From Nitrosomonas sp. (GTDB taxonomy: Bacteria; Pseudomonadota; Gammaproteobacteria; Burkholderiales; Nitrosomonadaceae): a stretch of 64,000 nucleotides of DNA. Positions 9,827-20,703 of the stretch are shown in pieces (the stretch's first letter is position 1; every line of letters begins with the position of its first letter). Below the pieces are notes generated by a model that worked only from the letters and a program-made list of their open reading frames with translations, made no database searches and had not been told where the DNA came from. Where the stretch lies: assembly GCA_016721865.1 (NCBI GenBank), contig JADKHF010000041.1:1-64000 (forward strand), written 5' to 3'. Made by a program: the position numbers and the translations under genes.

Positions 9827-11395
9827 TCAAATTGAAGCAGCAATCATTAACACAATGAATACGAACAGAACCAGATAACGTGGCTTGAGAATCAGTTGTT
9901 CAAAAGTTATGGCTGCCTGCCCGAGCTTACTGCCGATATCCACCATATCCATGCCGATGCCACGCAGCACCAAGCGATCCTCAAACCAGCTCATCATGTT
10001 GGCTATCCACTCAAATAACTTTCCTACTACCCCGCTGCCGCGAACGAATTCGATCTGTAATCCATGCTGTGCTTTTTTGTCGAGATTCTTTTCCAATTGC
10101 GTCAAAGATGAAATGGTGTAGTTTGTAGAAACCGGCGCACCCATGGCGCGATCAATGATGTTTTTATCAAACCGATCCAGATCATGCCCCAATCCATTGA
10201 TCGGTCTGACCAGTGTCCTGTCGGCAATGGGATCCAGCCAGAAGCGCTGTAATGATGCGATGTAAAGCCAGCGTCTATTGGCAATGTAAGGTGTTACCAG
10301 TCTCATAGGGTTGCGATGTACATAAAAGATAAACGAAGGGGCGGTTAATACTTGATAGCATCTGACAATGGCGTGCATGCATAAATGCCAGGTTGCCAAT
10401 TCCCACAACCCCAGGCCGCATTCCAGAAACATGAGGCCCAATTGTCCCGATATTGCAAAACATACTGAGCTTTTAACATCGGTTTGCGTCAATCCGACGA
10501 TAAAGCTATAGATGGCCGTGAACAATCCGACTACAACGAGCAGCGCCATCGCAAGTGGTGCTTTTTCGATCATTGGGTGCAACAGGATCACCAAAAAAAC
10601 GCCTGAATGTATCATCACCGCGCCATAAAAAACGGCACTGGAGGGCGTGGGTCCTTCCATCGCCCGAGCCAGCCACGGGGTAAACGGCAGTTGCGCCGAC
10701 TTGGCGATTGCCGCAACGATAAATCCCAGGCTGATGACAGTGATTGCCGGCGTTGCCAACGTTTCAGCAACTTCATTTAAGCTCAACCAATTGATGGTTC
10801 CTGCGAAGTAGAAAGAAAGCGCGATTCCAAGAATGAAGCCAGCATCGCCAATCCGATTGGTTACGAAAACCCAGGTGGCATTAATAGTAGCGACAGGACG
10901 ATTATAGGCAAAAGAAATGAGCAGATAGGAGCATAATCCGGCGATTTCCCAGCCAATAAATGTGCCAGTTGCATTGCCTGACAGGATCAGTAAAAGCATG
11001 GCTGATGAAAATAAGCTTAAAATGAAGTAAAACCGGTGAAATCCGGCTTCGCTGTGAATATAGTTCATCGAGAAGCGGGTAATGATGACAAGAATTACCG
11101 AGAATAAAGCAGCGACAATGACACTGAATCCAGAGCTGATGAAATTCAGCTCAACAACAAGATTACCACTTCCGAGCCATTGCCCTACAACGTAAGTGCC
11201 GACGTTCTTTGTCATCAGATCAGCAACGAGTAATAAAATTGCCAGCAAGCAAGACAAAGTGATGGCACTTTTTGCGATCACTGCTGTTATCCGTTCACTT
11301 TGCACACCGTCAATACGGTTGAATAAGTTGCTGAAACCGATGATCGCCGCGGCGATGAATGGAAATAACGGTATAAAAGCCACCAGAAAATCCAT
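9827..11395 (-). CDS. dabB: NuoL-like (DabB-type) proton-translocating subunit
   Basis: A 522-residue integral membrane protein of the NuoL/MrpA family: GWEIAGLCSYLLISF in TM5, VAAIAKSAQLPFTPWLARAMEGPTPSSAVFYGAV in TM7-8, and LTQTDVKSSVCFAISGQLGLM. It lacks the long lateral helix of true NuoL. It follows dabA with one base between, the arrangement of known dabAB pairs, where DabB is the ion-translocating partner that powers the DabA active site. The symbol is assigned by this pairing. Confidence 0.8.
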   Translation of the reverse strand: MDFLVAFIPLFPFIAAAIIGFSNLFNRIDGVQSERITAVIAKSAITLSCLLAILLLVADLMTKNVGTYVVGQWLGSGNLVVELNFISSGFSVIVAALFSVILVIITRFSMNYIHSEAGFHRFYFILSLFSSAMLLLILSGNATGTFIGWEIAGLCSYLLISFAYNRPVATINATWVFVTNRIGDAGFILGIALSFYFAGTINWLSLNEVAETLATPAITVISLGFIVAAIAKSAQLPFTPWLARAMEGPTPSSAVFYGAVMIHSGVFLVILLHPMIEKAPLAMALLVVVGLFTAIYSFIVGLTQTDVKSSVCFAISGQLGLMFLECGLGLWELATWHLCMHAIVRCYQVLTAPSFIFYVHRNPMRLVTPYIANRRWLYIASLQRFWLDPIADRTLVRPINGLGHDLDRFDKNIIDRAMGAPVSTNYTISSLTQLEKNLDKKAQHGLQIEFVRGSGVVGKLFEWIANMMSWFEDRLVLRGIGMDMVDIGSKLGQAAITFEQLILKPRYLVLFVFIVLMIAASI

Positions 11396-11396
11396 T

Positions 11397-14300
11397 TTAG
11401 ACTCCTGTCCTGTTAGGTTGCTTGATCAAAACAGGCGGCAATGGCACGTTAATATTCTGATAATAAGCAATTGAAGATTCATGTTCCTGCACTTCTCTTT
11501 TCTCAGCTTGCCACGGAACAAATCCGACGCCTCGTTCAAAGATCGATATCTCACCGCTGTCGGGATCAATTGCGCTGAGCAAGATCCAACCACCGCCAAC
11601 CAATTCCCGAATACTGGCCTGACGTTCATAAATTTGCCCGAGTATTTCAGTTTTTGCTTCAACCAGAACCTGTAGTCGCAAAGGCTCATGAATTTCGACC
11701 ATTTGTTTGGTCAAACCGGTGCGCAGATCACTGTTGGTACCTTCTATCACGGCAAACATGCCGGTAATATTGTGAGTTATCTTTGAACCAGAGCCGAAAT
11801 GATCGTTATTTATCGTAGAGAAGTAATATTCAAGATTGATGCCGGCACCAACCGGACCCACAGCCAGCAACAAGTTTTCCAGCAATTTACCGTCAGTATC
11901 CTGTGTCGGATCATAAGAAATGAGGAAAACACGCCGGTCAAGAAACGTGCCTTGCGATACTGACCGCCGTCCGACAATAGCCGCGGCAATCGTGGCATGA
12001 TTATATTCCGGGTAGGCTTGGGAAAAATCATTTGCGCGCAAATACACATGCTCTTTTCCTTCCTCCAGACTTTTGGGATTATTGGCGGACGCGAACCGAC
12101 GGCAACGTTCGTGTGCAGAGGCTTTGCTCGCTCTTATCAAATTGTCTTTAAATGCTTCAAAAGCCGCTAGTTTGCTTGAAGGAATATCTTCCAGGTCATA
12201 CCAGGAAAATTCGTCACTGCACGTATCGTGCTCAGCACCGACAAACCAGGTGTCACTGGGAATGTCAATTCCTCTTTCTTTGAGCAATACCCGGACTTCC
12301 GGGCGGTTCGCCATAGCAGCGAACAGTCGCGCATTGGGGCCGCCGCGTTTACCGCTGCATGCACCGCAATTGTGCCCAAATGCATGCGGGTTATTTTGAT
12401 TGGTAGAACCATGGCCAAGCAAACAAACGATGGGAGCAAAACCGTACGATAAACCTGTTGTACGCATAAATACCGAAAGTTTATCCGCTTGTTCCTGATC
12501 CGTAAAACCCAATCGAGGTTGCTCGGGCGTTGCAATCGAATCTGTCCCCGGTGCAGTGAACAATAACTGAGTAGCCACTGGTTTTTCTATGCCTTGCCGC
12601 AATAGATTATTCACTGCCAAATAATATTTAGGCAAGAAAATCCTGCCCAATAAACCGACAAATATGATGGGAGCCAATGTATCAATTACAGCGTGCGAAA
12701 AAAGCAAGCCGCGCCGTAGCGATTGATTCATCACATACGCCAGCTTTCGATAAAAACGGTATCCTATCGTGTGTTCCTGCAAAACGTGATCGGCTGTATT
12801 TCTGGGTATTTCATCGACATTATGCGCAGGTCTCACAACTACAGGGCATTGCATTTTTCTTACGGTATCGTCAAGCCCCTTATAATTCATCGGGGTACCA
12901 AAAAAACCGGCTGCTCCTAATGTTTCTATCGCAGGATTAATTTCTTCCAACTGGCGGCGCAAGCTTTCTTCACGATCATCCATGCAGGAAATAATTTGTA
13001 CCTGCGGCCGCTGGAGGCGCTTTGCCCAGCGGCCGCGATGCACATTGGTGCGTATCACATGGAAGAAATCTTCCCGATAATGATATTCGTAGGCATACAA
13101 CCAAACTTTACTGCACTCCGGCGCAGTGAATTCATCCAGGATGGAAAGCATGTTTGACAAGTCCTCTTTTCTCATGCTTTGAATTTCGTCTGCGGTAAAC
13201 CCCATGTGTTGGCATAAGCGGAATAGCCGCCAACCGCTATTGAAAGCGGTGTGTTCCAGATTATTCTCAACCAGCGGGCTGAATTGCCAAGTCCACGTCA
13301 AATCAGCCAGTGTCTGCCATTCTTCGCGTTTCTGGCGCTCCGATCCGGCGCGCATGATCAGATCCTTGGCAAGATGCGTAAGATATTCCGGCAGCTCGCC
13401 CCCGTACAATTTCTTCCTGACGATGAATTCAGACAAATTCTTGCGGAAGTAATACTCCAAGGTGCTCAATTTGGCTTCAATTTTCCAGTTATCCTTACAA
13501 GCTTGGTTAAGCCATAACCGGTCCAGCGTCAGCCGGATTGCGAGATAATCCGCCAAATGCAGCCTAGCATTGTTTTCCGTTTCGTATCCGGGATTGTGTT
13601 GACGCCAGTTGATCATTCCCGACCAACCTTGCAGCTCGAGGGCCAGATGCTCTAGATAGCTTTCCCATTTATTCTGTGGAATTCCCAGTTCGGTTAGTTG
13701 CGCAATAATACAATCCACCGGGTCTTCAGGCGTATCGGTTACGATATGCTGCCAGTCTGGCAAGTCATGCAAAAAAGGATTCACATCATATTGCACGGTT
13801 GAACGCCAGGCGGCATATAACCCTAACTGGCTGCGGCCGGGCAATTGCCAGGCAGCAACACCTTCATCCATGACTGAAGCGCAGATCCGGATGATTTGCG
13901 GACGGATGGAATAGAGAATGTCAATGCCGCTTAACGCCATCACAAAACCACGCATGGTTATCTTGTCGCCTATTTGCGCCAGCAATTCATCCAGCTTGGC
14001 TTCCGCTTCTTCTCTCATCTTTTGATGCACCGGAGTTTTCTCGCCGCTTGTCAGATTGGCTTTAATTTTTTCAAGCCATTCCTTAGCTTGTTCTTCCGAT
14101 AAATCCAGCATATTTTCCGGATGCAAATCAGTCAGTTGAATATTCAGCTTGCCGAGGATGCCGTGCCAAAGCTGTCTGATCACTTGGCTTTGATCGGGAT
14201 TGGCTGCGAGCATGCGGGTACGGGCTGCTTGCGAAACATCAGGTTGAATGTTATCCAACGCACTCAATTCCTCAATAAACCAGTTTAGCTGACTGATCGA

Positions 14301-14669
14301 AAGCGCCGGTAATTCGTGTATCAGCGCAATGCGGTAAATGTCCTTGCGCTTGATGGTCAAATTGCCGGATTGAAAAACAACCTCTTCGGATTTTAAATGC
14401 GTGGCATGCAAAAAAGCTGCGGATAAATCCTCATCGGTAATCCGTCCTTGCTGATAAAGTGCGCGATTTCTTTCTTCGGGCAAATAGCCATAGACGCCAG
14501 TTAATGCTTCATATTCTGCCAAAGCCTGTTCAAACGGCAGATGCTGGAAACCATGAATCGTGTTGTGGTGCACAAATTCATGCAATGGCCGTTGTCCAGG
14601 CAGAATATGATCCAAGTGATTTATTGCTTCAATGATATATTCACGCGGATCGAGAAATTCAGAAGTCAT
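11397..14669 (-). CDS. dabA: DabA-type inorganic carbon acquisition protein (DUF2309)
   Basis: At 1090 residues this is a long DUF2309/DabA protein, a peripheral zinc protein that with DabB catalyses energy-coupled uptake or vectorial hydration of CO2. The beta-carbonic-anhydrase-like zinc site is visible: C562 and D564 in IISCMDDRE, H753 in LLGHGS and C768 in GHNCGACSGKRGGPN; the 15-residue His-Cys spacing matches characterised DabA. Other conserved parts are RPLHEFVHHNTIHGFQHLPF at the start and the C-terminal VGPVGAGINLEYYFSTI. AAGGA lies upstream of the ATG at 14669. The reading frame is intact. Confidence 0.93.
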   Translation of the reverse strand: MTSEFLDPREYIIEAINHLDHILPGQRPLHEFVHHNTIHGFQHLPFEQALAEYEALTGVYGYLPEERNRALYQQGRITDEDLSAAFLHATHLKSEEVVFQSGNLTIKRKDIYRIALIHELPALSISQLNWFIEELSALDNIQPDVSQAARTRMLAANPDQSQVIRQLWHGILGKLNIQLTDLHPENMLDLSEEQAKEWLEKIKANLTSGEKTPVHQKMREEAEAKLDELLAQIGDKITMRGFVMALSGIDILYSIRPQIIRICASVMDEGVAAWQLPGRSQLGLYAAWRSTVQYDVNPFLHDLPDWQHIVTDTPEDPVDCIIAQLTELGIPQNKWESYLEHLALELQGWSGMINWRQHNPGYETENNARLHLADYLAIRLTLDRLWLNQACKDNWKIEAKLSTLEYYFRKNLSEFIVRKKLYGGELPEYLTHLAKDLIMRAGSERQKREEWQTLADLTWTWQFSPLVENNLEHTAFNSGWRLFRLCQHMGFTADEIQSMRKEDLSNMLSILDEFTAPECSKVWLYAYEYHYREDFFHVIRTNVHRGRWAKRLQRPQVQIISCMDDREESLRRQLEEINPAIETLGAAGFFGTPMNYKGLDDTVRKMQCPVVVRPAHNVDEIPRNTADHVLQEHTIGYRFYRKLAYVMNQSLRRGLLFSHAVIDTLAPIIFVGLLGRIFLPKYYLAVNNLLRQGIEKPVATQLLFTAPGTDSIATPEQPRLGFTDQEQADKLSVFMRTTGLSYGFAPIVCLLGHGSTNQNNPHAFGHNCGACSGKRGGPNARLFAAMANRPEVRVLLKERGIDIPSDTWFVGAEHDTCSDEFSWYDLEDIPSSKLAAFEAFKDNLIRASKASAHERCRRFASANNPKSLEEGKEHVYLRANDFSQAYPEYNHATIAAAIVGRRSVSQGTFLDRRVFLISYDPTQDTDGKLLENLLLAVGPVGAGINLEYYFSTINNDHFGSGSKITHNITGMFAVIEGTNSDLRTGLTKQMVEIHEPLRLQVLVEAKTEILGQIYERQASIRELVGGGWILLSAIDPDSGEISIFERGVGFVPWQAEKREVQEHESSIAYYQNINVPLPPVLIKQPNRTGV

Positions 14670-14682
14670 AGTGGCATCCTTC

Positions 14683-16155
14683 TTATCTAATGCTTTGATT
14701 AATAGTGTAATTCATCTGATTCACGGTGGCCATGGATAGATCAATCAATGGCGCAGGCCATAAACCGAATAGCACGATGGCAGCAACCAGGACTCCTGCA
14801 GCGATCAGTTCGTACAATTTCAAATCTTCGATATCGCGCATTTGCGGTTTCACCGGGCCGGTAAACAGCATACCGATGGTGCGCATGGCGTAAGCCGTAC
14901 CGATCAGAATACTGACGCCGAGTAATATCATGAGGTTTCCCCACTCCTGAAATCCACCCACAATGGCGTGCAGTTCAGCGATAAAGCCCACTGTGCCCGG
15001 CAACCCCATGGCCGCGAATAATGTAATGGTCATAAATAGCGCGAAGCGTGGCATGACGCGAACCAGCGAACTGTAATCCAGAATATTCCGCGTATGCGTG
15101 CGTTCATACAGCAAGCCGACCAGCAAAAACATGGCGCCCGCGACAAGGCCATGCGCAGTCATCTGCAACACGGCGCCTATAAGCCCTGTTTTATTCATAG
15201 TCGCGATATCCAGAAGGATGATCCCCATGTGACTGACCGAAGAATAAGCAACCATGGCTTTCATGTCCGTTTGCCGCCATGCCAGCACACCGCCGTATAT
15301 CATTCCTATTAAGGCCAATGTAATTAGCAGTGTTTGCAATATTTGCGTGGCCTCAGGCAACATCACAATCACCCGGATCATGCCGTAGGCGCCCATTTTG
15401 AGGAGAATGCCTGAGAGCAGAATACTGACAGGGCTTGGTGCTTCGACGTGGGCGAGTGGCAACCAGCCATGTAAAGGAAAAATTGGCATCTTGACGCCAA
15501 AACCGATCAAAAATCCCATCAATACCCAGATTTGCTCATTTCTGGGCATGCTTTGCGCTGCAATAGTCATGGCGGACATCAAAGTGCCGCCATGAGGTGG
15601 CATATACTGACTGATCGCCAGCAGACTGATCAGCATGAAAATTGATCCGCCCATGGTATACAACACGAAGTTAATACTGGCAACGTTGCGGCGTGTACCG
15701 CCCCAACGCGCGATCAATATAAACAGCGGAATCAGTGTCAATTCCCAGAAGATGTAAAACAGCGACCAATCCTGGGAAAGAAACACGCCAACCATACCGA
15801 ATTCGAGCATCAGAATACTGATGTAATAGCCTTTTACGCTATTCGTAATGTTGAAGGAGGCCAGTAGGGCGATGCAAGTCAGCAGGGTCGCCAAAACCAC
15901 CATGGGTAGCGACAAGCCGTCAACGCCGAGCGCGAAAGCGGTACCTAATTTAGGATTTAAAACGAATTGTTCCTCGAACTGCAACGCGCCGTCATGAATA
16001 TCATACATAACTACTAACCAGCAACTTAACAAAAAGGACAGCGCAGCGAAGATGTTCGCGGCCAGTCGTATCTGTTTAGTATCTTGCCCCGGTATGAGCG
16101 CAAGTATCAAAGCCCCTATTGCAGGTGTTATAAGTAAAAGACTGAGTATCCCCAT
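14683..16155 (-). CDS. NuoM/MrpD-like membrane subunit (first gene of Dab operon)
   Basis: A 490-residue NuoM-like protein with about 14 membrane segments. Motifs: FWELTLIPLFILIARWGG (TM5 Glu), FGVKMPIFPLHGWLPLAHVEAPSPVS (TM7 Lys) and LLKMGAYGMIRV (TM8 Lys). It opens the operon, 13 bp before dabA. With the NuoL-like and two further NuoM-like proteins it makes four antiporter-type subunits around one DabA, more than in the two-gene dabAB systems I know. Confidence 0.87.
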   Translation of the reverse strand: MGILSLLLITPAIGALILALIPGQDTKQIRLAANIFAALSFLLSCWLVVMYDIHDGALQFEEQFVLNPKLGTAFALGVDGLSLPMVVLATLLTCIALLASFNITNSVKGYYISILMLEFGMVGVFLSQDWSLFYIFWELTLIPLFILIARWGGTRRNVASINFVLYTMGGSIFMLISLLAISQYMPPHGGTLMSAMTIAAQSMPRNEQIWVLMGFLIGFGVKMPIFPLHGWLPLAHVEAPSPVSILLSGILLKMGAYGMIRVIVMLPEATQILQTLLITLALIGMIYGGVLAWRQTDMKAMVAYSSVSHMGIILLDIATMNKTGLIGAVLQMTAHGLVAGAMFLLVGLLYERTHTRNILDYSSLVRVMPRFALFMTITLFAAMGLPGTVGFIAELHAIVGGFQEWGNLMILLGVSILIGTAYAMRTIGMLFTGPVKPQMRDIEDLKLYELIAAGVLVAAIVLFGLWPAPLIDLSMATVNQMNYTINQSIR

Positions 16156-16897
16156 TGAATAATTTACCTTTTTGCCAGTTATTTTTGTTAAACTTTAAAA
16201 ACAGTGCGATTAGAAGGCTTGGAATTTTTGATTGTGATTTATTTAACACCCTTTATCCAATCTGTAATTAAGCTATTGTTTTTATAGTACAAAAAGACGT
16301 TATATTTGTTCTTTTCACAGCGCGGTAACATAGCATAAGGTTTGTGAATTATTAGTGAAGCGATTAAAGGCAGCAATAACACCTATTGCGCAGCCTATAA
16401 TGCGATCTACCTGCATATTGCGTTGAAGAAAAATTTAAAGGGACAACGATAAAGCTGTAATAAAACGATGTAACGCGCCACGATCTGTTGATCTTTCTCT
16501 TACTCATCCATTTCATTTGTTGAAAATCTATCTGCGTTACCCTGAAGTGTTGAAAACAGATCCTGAAAGTTCATTTGTCTTGGGTAGATTCAAGATTAAG
16601 CGCTGCATGAACGTCGGCGACAAGTGATGCGTCATCACAAGCGAGGCGGCAAACCTGAAAAATACTTTCTTGCCTTTTGTGCAATATTTTTGTCACTATT
16701 TGCAGCAAACTTTTTAGAAGCTTCTGAAGTTGAAATTTCTGGTATCGTAACGTTCTGTCATTTCTTTTTTCACATTCATCCCCAGAATCTGGAAGAAATC
16801 TATCACTTGTAGACACCCCTAAAAATCCAAATTTCGTCACAATACTTTGTTGCTCGCGCCTCGTTCTATTTAAAATTTTGAATTTTTAGAGCCGCCC
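16156..16897. other. Intergenic stretch upstream of the Dab operon
   Basis: About 740 bp between the Dab operon start and the end of the acylase gene. The 16156-16350 part is AT-rich and must hold the operon promoter; I could not fix -10/-35 boxes. A leftward 89-codon reading frame at 16571-16840 has no recognised relatives and its first part runs through the repeat at 16816-16892, so I do not call it a gene. Confidence 0.4.
16816..16892. repeat. MITE-like element, copy 2 (short)
   Basis: About 77 bp similar to the unit at 5337-5467: CCCCTAAAAATCCAAATTTC, CGTCACAATACTTTGTTGCT, CGCGCCTCGTTCT and TTTGAATTTTTAGAG in the same order, but lacking about 45 internal bases of copy 1. It lies just beyond the stop codon of the acylase gene. 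Confidence 0.55.
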
Positions 16898-19283
16898 TTA
16901 TAAATTTTCTGGAACAAGTCTCATCTGCTTTTCTGGCATACCGGGAAGAAAAGGTGTGGGCGTGCCGCTTACCCAATTCGTATGTCCGCTGCCATAATAG
17001 GGAGAAAGCGGATGTCCGCTTTGTCCGCCCGGCATATCCAAGTAGCCTTGTTCTTCTTTCCCGGGGTGACTGCCGAGCGTTGTGAAGCACCAAAATCAGG
17101 GGTTTGGACGCGCGGCATATTGTGATCGCCGGGTAGCGGATCTTCCGGCATGTCAAGCCATCGTCCAATCCATGCAGGAAGTTTCTGACTGAGCGGATGC
17201 CGGATACGTGCTGTGTTGACTTCACCCCAATTCCGTTCAGTAATGCCGCCATTCTGTTGCATCTGTTCTGCAATTCTCTGGGCAGAAAGGTATAACAAAT
17301 CTTCCCATTTTTTATAGATTGCCGGAAGCAGATGTTGTGGTTGTTGTTCGATTAGTTGCCATACGATTAACTCAGCCTGACTGAGTCTGGGTAGCTTGAA
17401 TGCAGCATCATGGAGCCTGACCTGGGCAGCAATACCGCCCAGGATAGTCTTCATAACTTCATAGCGATAAGTGCGTACTGCCCGATAAGCGATAGAGTTT
17501 GAGGAGGCTTGTTCGTCCCAATCGTGTAGTGCTTCCTTCATAAGGGAAACCCAGGGCAGAGTTTTGTCAGCCGAATCAAGTGTTGCGGCCAGCAATTGAT
17601 ACCACTTTGATAATAAAAGTGCGCGATGGTCCAATTGGATTGCCAGAAGGTCTTCAACACTAAATTGTTCGCGAGCAAATAAACTGTCGCGAATTTGCGA
17701 TGCCCTCGCTCCCAGGTCGTAACCACCGTTACCTAGAAGTTCTAGTGTGTTGCCAGAGACGGTGCGTGAATTGGCTGACCATAGACGATTCGAAGGGGGA
17801 TTGGTAATCAGTGGGTATTGCTCTGGATTCAGCCAGCCATTCCAGCCGACATTTGGATTTGACCAGTCAGCGGGTATCTGCGGATCATAGTCGCCGGATC
17901 GTGCTGGAATACGCCCTGCAAGCGTCCAGCTGATGTTGCCGCCGCGATCGCCGACAATAAACTTCTGTACCGGGATGCCAGCCAGTTGAGCAATCTTTAC
18001 GGCTTGTTCGGCGGTTCTTGCTTGCTCCAGTTCAGTCAGTTTAAGATTGATCGACTCGGGTTGCAATGCCGTCCATACCAGGGCCAATGGGGTTTTATCA
18101 TGATCTTCCGCCATTATTGGCCCCCATTCGGTTTCGGAAATATTGAGTATTTCGACCGGGGCATTACGGATATGAATCGTTTCTTGAATCATATTGATCG
18201 GCTTCCAGCCTGTTGAGCCGAGATAGCGTGTTTGATCATTTTCATCTAAATTTACTCGAACCCAATCAGCAAAATCACCATGACTGTTGGTAAAACTCCA
18301 CGCAATATGGCGGTTTGAGCCGATAATGATAGAAGGAACGCCTGGCAAGCTAATGCCTGAAATGTCATGAAGCTGCTCTGAAGATGCTTCGGAGGGATAA
18401 ATAAGACGTGACCGGAACCATAAATTAGGTACGCGTAAGGTCAAATGCATATCATTGGCTACCATGGCAGATCCATCGGCTAATGCGCCGGAAACCGCAA
18501 AACTGTTACTGCCCGGCACCTGTTCAGCGCTAAAGTGATCGTCTTTGAACAAATGTTCATGCAAGCTTTGCAGATTAATGTCACTTGCTGACGGAAGCTC
18601 CGGAATTGCGAAGGGCTCATCGAAGAGTGGCGCATCCCAGCTCCCTGCTTGCACTGTCAGGAATTGATAAACGGAATTGGGTAATGCAGCGCGCATGCTG
18701 GATAATTCTAGTTCACGATAAATATTTGTCTCATTTAGGTGAAAAACATGGCGAGTATCACCAGAATGCTGTCTTCATTCCGCCATACAGTTGGCTGGGT
18801 TTGTGTCAGCAGGTAAGGAAACGGGCGGACAGATAGCGCAGAGATTCCTTTATTAACACCAATCCGGTAAGCGTCGAGTAATTGTCGTTGTTCCACAGGA
18901 AGTTGATTCAATACCGCTAAAGCGCGAGCTCGCATGCGAAATTGACGTGCCCTGCGATCATGTGTGACCGAAGCGATACCAAACAATTCAGACAGTTCGC
19001 CCGCAGACTGCCTACGCATTAAATCCATCTCAAAGAACCGTTCCTGGGCATGGATGTAACCCATAGCCATCGACAAATCCAATCGATTTTCACCCGTCAA
19101 GGTGACACTCCCGAGCGCATCTCTGTCGACAGATACAGGAGCGGATAATCCCGGCAGAACTGTTTCTCCGACATATTGCGGCAAGCTGCCTCGCAGTAAC
19201 AAAGCTATAATAATAATTAATATACAAGCAATTAACGTGCTTATTATCAGAAAGAAACGGGTAAAACGTAAAGTAATATGCAT
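16898..19283 (-). CDS. Penicillin acylase family Ntn hydrolase (two frameshifts)
   Basis: The reconstructed protein of about 795 residues has a signal or anchor segment (FFLIISTLIACILIIIIALL), the acylase alpha-subunit pattern GYIHAQERFFEMDLMRRQSAGELSE, and the autocatalytic GSNSFAVSG site where the Ser becomes the N-terminal nucleophile of the beta subunit. Later motifs include NDMHL, GNRHIAWSFTNSHGDFAD and GDRGGNISWTLAGRIPAR. Relatives hydrolyse amides, including penicillins or acyl-homoserine lactones; the substrate here is unknown. One missing base near 18705 and another near 17057 split it; restoring both gives 796 codons and a normal end at 16898. Confidence 0.85.
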
Positions 19284-19502
19284 AACCGCAAGAAAGTAAT
19301 TGAGAAATCCTTAAAACGCATTCATGGGCGCGCTTCGGCTTAAAAGCATCAGTGTTAATTATCCAATAAAACTTTGATATCTAATTAAATATCGATATTC
19401 AGACGGTGCTTTAGCAATAAAGGGGATGATTCCTTCTTTATTCCTGATATTGAAATCGGGTATTCGCAATGATAATTCATTCGTAGAATTTTGGAGCTTA
19501 GC

Positions 19503-20645
19503 ATGGCTGAAGACAGTGATTTAGAACGTACCGAACAGGCCACGCCGAAGCGCTTGGAAAAAGCGCGAGAGGAGGGTCAGGTTGCACGTTCTCAAGAACT
19601 TACTACGTTTACCTTATTGATGGCAGCCGCTGCCGGAATATTGTTTATGGGTGCTGGCCTGATGGATAAGCTTATGAGAATCATGAAAGCAGGCATGCAA
19701 ATGGAACGTGATCTGGCGTTTCAAACGGATCTGATGCTCAATCGTTTGTATGAGCTTGCTATTGAAGGTTTGATATCGATGGCGCCATTATTATTTCTGC
19801 TCCTGGTTGTGGCATTTTTTGCACCAATGCTATTAAGTGGTTGGATGTTCAGCGCCAAGGCGTTTATGCCTAAATTCGATCGCATCAATCCCATCAAGGG
19901 TCTTGGCCGGATATTTTCCATGCGCAGCCTGGTTGAACTGGTGAAAGCGATCCTTAAAACAGCCGTGATTGGCTGCGTTGCAGCGCTCGTTATTTGGCAC
20001 AATAAGGAAGCTGTTATGGCGCTGTTGACCGTACCGGTCAATTTAGGCATCAGCCGTACAGGCGAATTCATGACGATAAGTTTTCTATCGATCATTGGCG
20101 CCATGATACTGGTTGTCGTGATCGATGTGCCTTATACAATCTGGGAACATGCGAAACAACTGCGGATGACTAAGGAAGAAATTCGCAGAGAACATAAAGA
20201 TAGTGAAGGCGATCCGTTTATTAAATCCCGTATTCGCAGCTTGCAGCGTGAAGCAGCACGTCGCCGCATGATGGCCGAAATACCGAAAGCAGATGTCATT
20301 GTCACTAATCCGACACACTATGCCGTGGCACTTCGCTACAAAAATGAAACCATGCGCGCACCAACGGTAGTTGCCAAAGGCGTGCATTTACTGGCTGCAC
20401 GAATTCGTGAAGTAGCCGAAGCACATCGCATACCGATTCTCGAAGCACCACCGCTTGCACGGGCTTTGTATCATCACGCGGAATTGGAAAGTGAAATACC
20501 GGAAAAACTCTACACTGCGGTCGCTGAAGTATTGGCCTATGTCTTTCAGTTAAGACGCTATAACGAATACGGAGGAGCAGCGCCAAAACCACCGGTTGAT
20601 GTTCCCGTGCCTGGTGAGCTTGATCCGGCGCAGCAGGTGGTTTAA
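19503..20645 (+). CDS. flhB: Flagellar export switch protein FlhB
   Basis: 380 residues; start at ATG 19503 with GGAG at 19493-19496, giving the usual MAEDSDLERTEQATPKRLEK beginning. Four membrane segments follow, then the cytoplasmic domain with the self-cleaving NPTH motif at residues 269-272 (VTNPTHYAVALRYK), the same position as in enteric FlhB. FlhB is part of the flagellar type III export gate and switches substrate class after hook completion. First gene of the flhB-flhA-flhF-flhG-fliA-motC-motD run. Confidence 0.95.
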   Translation: MAEDSDLERTEQATPKRLEKAREEGQVARSQELTTFTLLMAAAAGILFMGAGLMDKLMRIMKAGMQMERDLAFQTDLMLNRLYELAIEGLISMAPLLFLLLVVAFFAPMLLSGWMFSAKAFMPKFDRINPIKGLGRIFSMRSLVELVKAILKTAVIGCVAALVIWHNKEAVMALLTVPVNLGISRTGEFMTISFLSIIGAMILVVVIDVPYTIWEHAKQLRMTKEEIRREHKDSEGDPFIKSRIRSLQREAARRRMMAEIPKADVIVTNPTHYAVALRYKNETMRAPTVVAKGVHLLAARIREVAEAHRIPILEAPPLARALYHHAELESEIPEKLYTAVAEVLAYVFQLRRYNEYGGAAPKPPVDVPVPGELDPAQQVV

Positions 20646-20703
20646 AAGATTCCGGCAATTTTTATTTTAAGCTGATTTATTACAGGTTTTTATTACATAT
20701 ACC

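Noticed and set aside
12073..12399. Rightward frames of about 100 codons inside dabA and similar long opposite-strand frames in flagellar genes
   Set aside because: They lie opposite strongly conserved genes and carry no family motifs; ordinary shadow frames.
16571..16840. Leftward 89-codon reading frame upstream of the Dab operon
   Set aside because: No recognised relatives, and its first codons run through a dispersed repeat element.
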